The position numbers and the translations under genes are program-made. The notes below the pieces were generated by a model. That model worked only from the letters and a program-made list of their open reading frames with translations. It had not been told where the DNA came from and searched no databases. 7,422 nt of DNA from Clostridia bacterium (GTDB lineage: Bacteria > Bacillota > Clostridia > TANB77 > CAG-508): positions 1 to 7,422 of the forward strand of contig CAAEBO010000039.1 in NCBI GenBank assembly GCA_900754085.1, given 5' to 3'. This document shows, piece by piece, positions 6,107 to 7,422 of this stretch. The stretch's first letter is position 1, and every line of letters begins with the position of its first letter.

Positions 6107-6622
6107 ATGGAAAATTTAATAAATATAATTAATAATTCATATGTGATATTAGGAATAATCGCAGTAAACATAATATTGATTGTGCTATATATATCAAATA
6201 ATATTAAGTTAAGGAAGATAACTAAAGAATATCGTATTTTCATGAAGAAAGTAGGTAAGGGAGAAGATATAGAAGAAAATTTGAAAAGTTACATAAACCG
6301 AGTAGAAAAAGTAGAAAAAAACAATCAAGAAATAGTAAATTATTGTGAAGATTTAAACAAAGAATTATCTAAAACAATAAGAAAAGTTGGAATAGTAAGA
6401 TATAATGCTTTTAAGGATACAGGCAGTGATTTAAGCTTTGCTCTTGCTTTATTAAATGATAATAATGATGGAGTAGTATTAAATGGAATATATTCAAGAG
6501 AGATGTCTAATATATATGCAAAGCCAATTAAAGCAGGTAAATCAACATATACAATATCTGAAAAAGAGCAAGAAGCTATCAACAAAGCTATTGAATCAAA
6601 TGGATATAATATAGTAGAATAA
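6107..6622 (+). CDS. DUF4446 family membrane-anchored protein of unknown function
   Basis: The 171-residue protein starts at ATG with AGAAAGGA at 6094-6101, 13 nt after parB stops, so it belongs to the par operon. Residues about 12-30 form one hydrophobic helix (VILGIIAVNIILIVLYI), followed by a basic segment KLRKITK that suggests the bulk of the protein is cytoplasmic. Residues about 55-92 are charged and helical, probably a coiled coil. The C-terminal block VRYNAFKDTGSDLSFALALL (97-116), then DGVVLNGIYSRE (121-132), YAKPI (137-141) and a serine/glutamate-rich end is the signature I recognise as DUF4446. That family commonly follows parB in Clostridia. No catalytic residues are evident and the molecular role is unknown. 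Location suggests a link to envelope or chromosome organisation, but that is inference only. A terminator follows directly. Confidence 0.9.
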   Translation: MENLINIINNSYVILGIIAVNIILIVLYISNNIKLRKITKEYRIFMKKVGKGEDIEENLKSYINRVEKVEKNNQEIVNYCEDLNKELSKTIRKVGIVRYNAFKDTGSDLSFALALLNDNNDGVVLNGIYSREMSNIYAKPIKAGKSTYTISEKEQEAINKAIESNGYNIVE

Positions 6623-6627
6623 AAAAA

Positions 6628-6653
6628 CAGCTATTAATAGCTGCTTTTTTTTT
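6628..6653 (+). terminator. rho-independent terminator of the parA-parB-DUF4446 operon
   Basis: CAGCTATTAATAGCTG (6628-6643) is a perfect palindrome that folds as a 6-bp stem with a TTAA loop. After one C it is followed by nine Ts (6645-6653). The seven As preceding the stem (6621-6627) overlap the stop codon and would serve as a U-tract on the other strand, so it could work in both directions. Confidence 0.9.
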
Positions 6654-6848
6654 GAAAATATATAAATCTTAAAGTGATAGATTAGATCAGTTAATCTAAC
6701 CTAGAAGAGCATGAAGAATTTGATATTAGGTAAGATATATTTTATAGGAAAGTAAATTAAATTTTGGTAAATTGTAAAAATAAAATATACTTTGAAAAAC
6801 TAATGTCTATTGTAAAATTAAATTTTCTATAAAAAGCATTATTTGATA
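6654..6848. other. gene-free AT-rich spacer with short repeats before the tRNA promoter
   Basis: No credible gene is present. A 14-codon ATG frame at 6711-6755 lacks a good ribosome binding site. TTAGAT (6682-6687) and ATCTAA (6694-6699) form a short inverted repeat. AAATTAAATTTT occurs twice (6754-6765 and 6815-6826). Serine-tRNA ligase, often found between the DUF4446 gene and tRNA-Ser in Clostridia, is absent here. Confidence 0.6.
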
Positions 6849-6877
6849 TTGACAACGAAGCAAGATTATGCTAATAT
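6849..6877 (+). promoter_or_regulatory. sigma-A promoter with extended -10 for the two tRNA-Ser genes
   Basis: TTGACA (6849-6854) and TAATAT (6872-6877) are separated by 17 nt, with TG at 6869-6870 forming an extended -10 (TGC-TAATAT). The start would fall near 6884, giving a 5' leader of about 13 nt before the first tRNA. A near-consensus promoter close to the mature 5' end is usual for stable RNA genes. Confidence 0.85.
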
Positions 6878-6896
6878 ATATATTGTCGTTAGACAC

Positions 6897-6988
<92 letters not shown>

Positions 6989-7044
6989 TTTTTTTATTTA
7001 TAATACTTAATACATTAGTATAGTAGAAAAGTTTATATTAATAA

Positions 7045-7137
7045 GGAGAATTACCCAAGTGGTTGAAGGGGACGGTTTGCTAAACCGTTAGGGTTTCGTA
7101 AGGGGCCGCGAGGGTTCAAATCCCTCATTCTCCGCCA
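7045..7137 (+). tRNA. tRNA-Ser (anticodon GCU)
   Basis: This is a 93-nt class II tRNA that decodes AGC and AGU serine codons. The acceptor GGAGAAT (7045-7051) pairs with ATTCTCC (7127-7133), then discriminator G and encoded CCA. The D stem is CCC/GGG (7054-7056/7068-7070). The anticodon stem is ACGGT/ACCGT around loop TTGCTAA, with anticodon GCT at 7079-7081. The T arm is GAGGG-TTCAAAT-CCCTC. The variable arm stem GGTTTC/GGGGCC (7092-7097/7102-7107) is closed by a GTAA tetraloop and contains three consecutive G-U pairs. No separate promoter is seen in the 56-nt gap after the first tRNA, so cotranscription and processing are likely. Confidence 0.97.
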
Positions 7138-7170
7138 AAAAGGAAATGTTTTATACATTTCTTTTTTTTT
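7138..7170 (+). terminator. rho-independent terminator after the tRNA-Ser pair
   Basis: GAAATG (7143-7148) and CATTTC (7156-7161) form the stem core around a short AT loop and lead into nine Ts (7162-7170). The stem can extend by a G-U pair and by A-U pairs between the preceding As and the T-tract. It starts directly after the CCA end of the second tRNA. Confidence 0.88.
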
Positions 7171-7422
7171 GTTTTATAACAATGAATATGTAGACAGAAA
7201 CAACACTCGAGAATCAATTTTAAGCAAATAAAAAACAATATCAATGTAATTTTATTATACAACAAAAAAGTTTCTTAGAAGTTATTTTAAAAAGATATAC
7301 AAGCTAGGATTGAAAAAATACAAAATAAATTGTTTTTAAAAGTAATTGTTTAAGATAAAAAAATTATAAATTAATAAATATAAAAATGTATTGAATAGAT
7401 AATTATTTAATTAAGATAATAA
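7171..7422. other. gene-free, extremely AT-rich end of the window
   Basis: No open frame of useful length, RNA gene or strong terminator is visible on either strand. The few ATGs on the + strand run into stops within a few codons (7182, 7235 and 7387 regions). AATTGTTT is repeated at 7328-7335 and 7344-7351. No T-box antiterminator motif (TGGNACCGCG) is present, so this is not the visible leader of a T-box-controlled serS. It is probably the upstream region of the next gene. Confidence 0.6.

Noticed and set aside
6711..6755. Fourteen-codon ATG frame after the par operon terminator
   Set aside because: No adequate Shine-Dalgarno site, no promoter of note, and the length is expected by chance.
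7171..7422. T-box leader or riboswitch ahead of a following serS
   Set aside because: No antiterminator T-box motif, specifier stem or terminator hairpin can be found in this stretch.

Overview
The window is a very AT-rich (well under 35% G+C by eye) bacterial segment with every real gene on the + strand. The gene order mnmE - mnmG - rsmG - parA - parB - DUF4446 - tRNA-Ser x2 is the block that lies beside the chromosomal replication origin in Firmicutes. Low G+C, strong purine-rich Shine-Dalgarno sites, AGA-dominated arginine codons, tRNAs with encoded CCA and a DUF4446 gene directly after parB point to a member of the Clostridia. I cannot name a genus. The + strand is purine-rich, as expected for a leading strand running away from oriC.

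Layout. Positions 41-1411 encode MnmE. A 220-nt gene-free spacer (1412-1631) with a candidate promoter and short repeats follows. MnmG (1632-3518) and RsmG (3520-4242) are separated by a single base. A 195-nt spacer (4243-4437) carries a near-consensus sigma-A promoter embedded in a long inverted repeat, then a leader with small hairpins. ParA/Soj (4438-5208, TTG start), ParB/Spo0J (5236-6093) and a DUF4446 membrane-anchored protein (6107-6622) form a tight second operon, closed by a clear rho-independent terminator (6628-6653). A strong extended -10 promoter (6849-6877) drives tRNA-Ser(UGA) and tRNA-Ser(GCU), closed by a second clear terminator (7138-7170). The last 252 nt hold no gene that I can see.

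How the genes work together. MnmE and MnmG form the complex that modifies U34 of several tRNAs, and RsmG methylates 16S rRNA, so the left half is RNA modification for decoding. ParA and ParB make up the chromosome segregation and origin-organisation system. The DUF4446 protein is a frequent neighbour of unknown function. The two tRNAs supply serine isoacceptors for UCN and AGY codons.

This is a conserved housekeeping region, and I found no evidence of a novel defence, mobile or biosynthetic system. The points most worth a second look are regulatory: the coincidence of a sigma-A promoter with a 19-bp inverted repeat before parA, the unusually long mnmE-mnmG spacer with a palindromic -35, a parS-like site inside parA, and a run of G-U pairs in the tRNA-Ser(GCU) variable arm.
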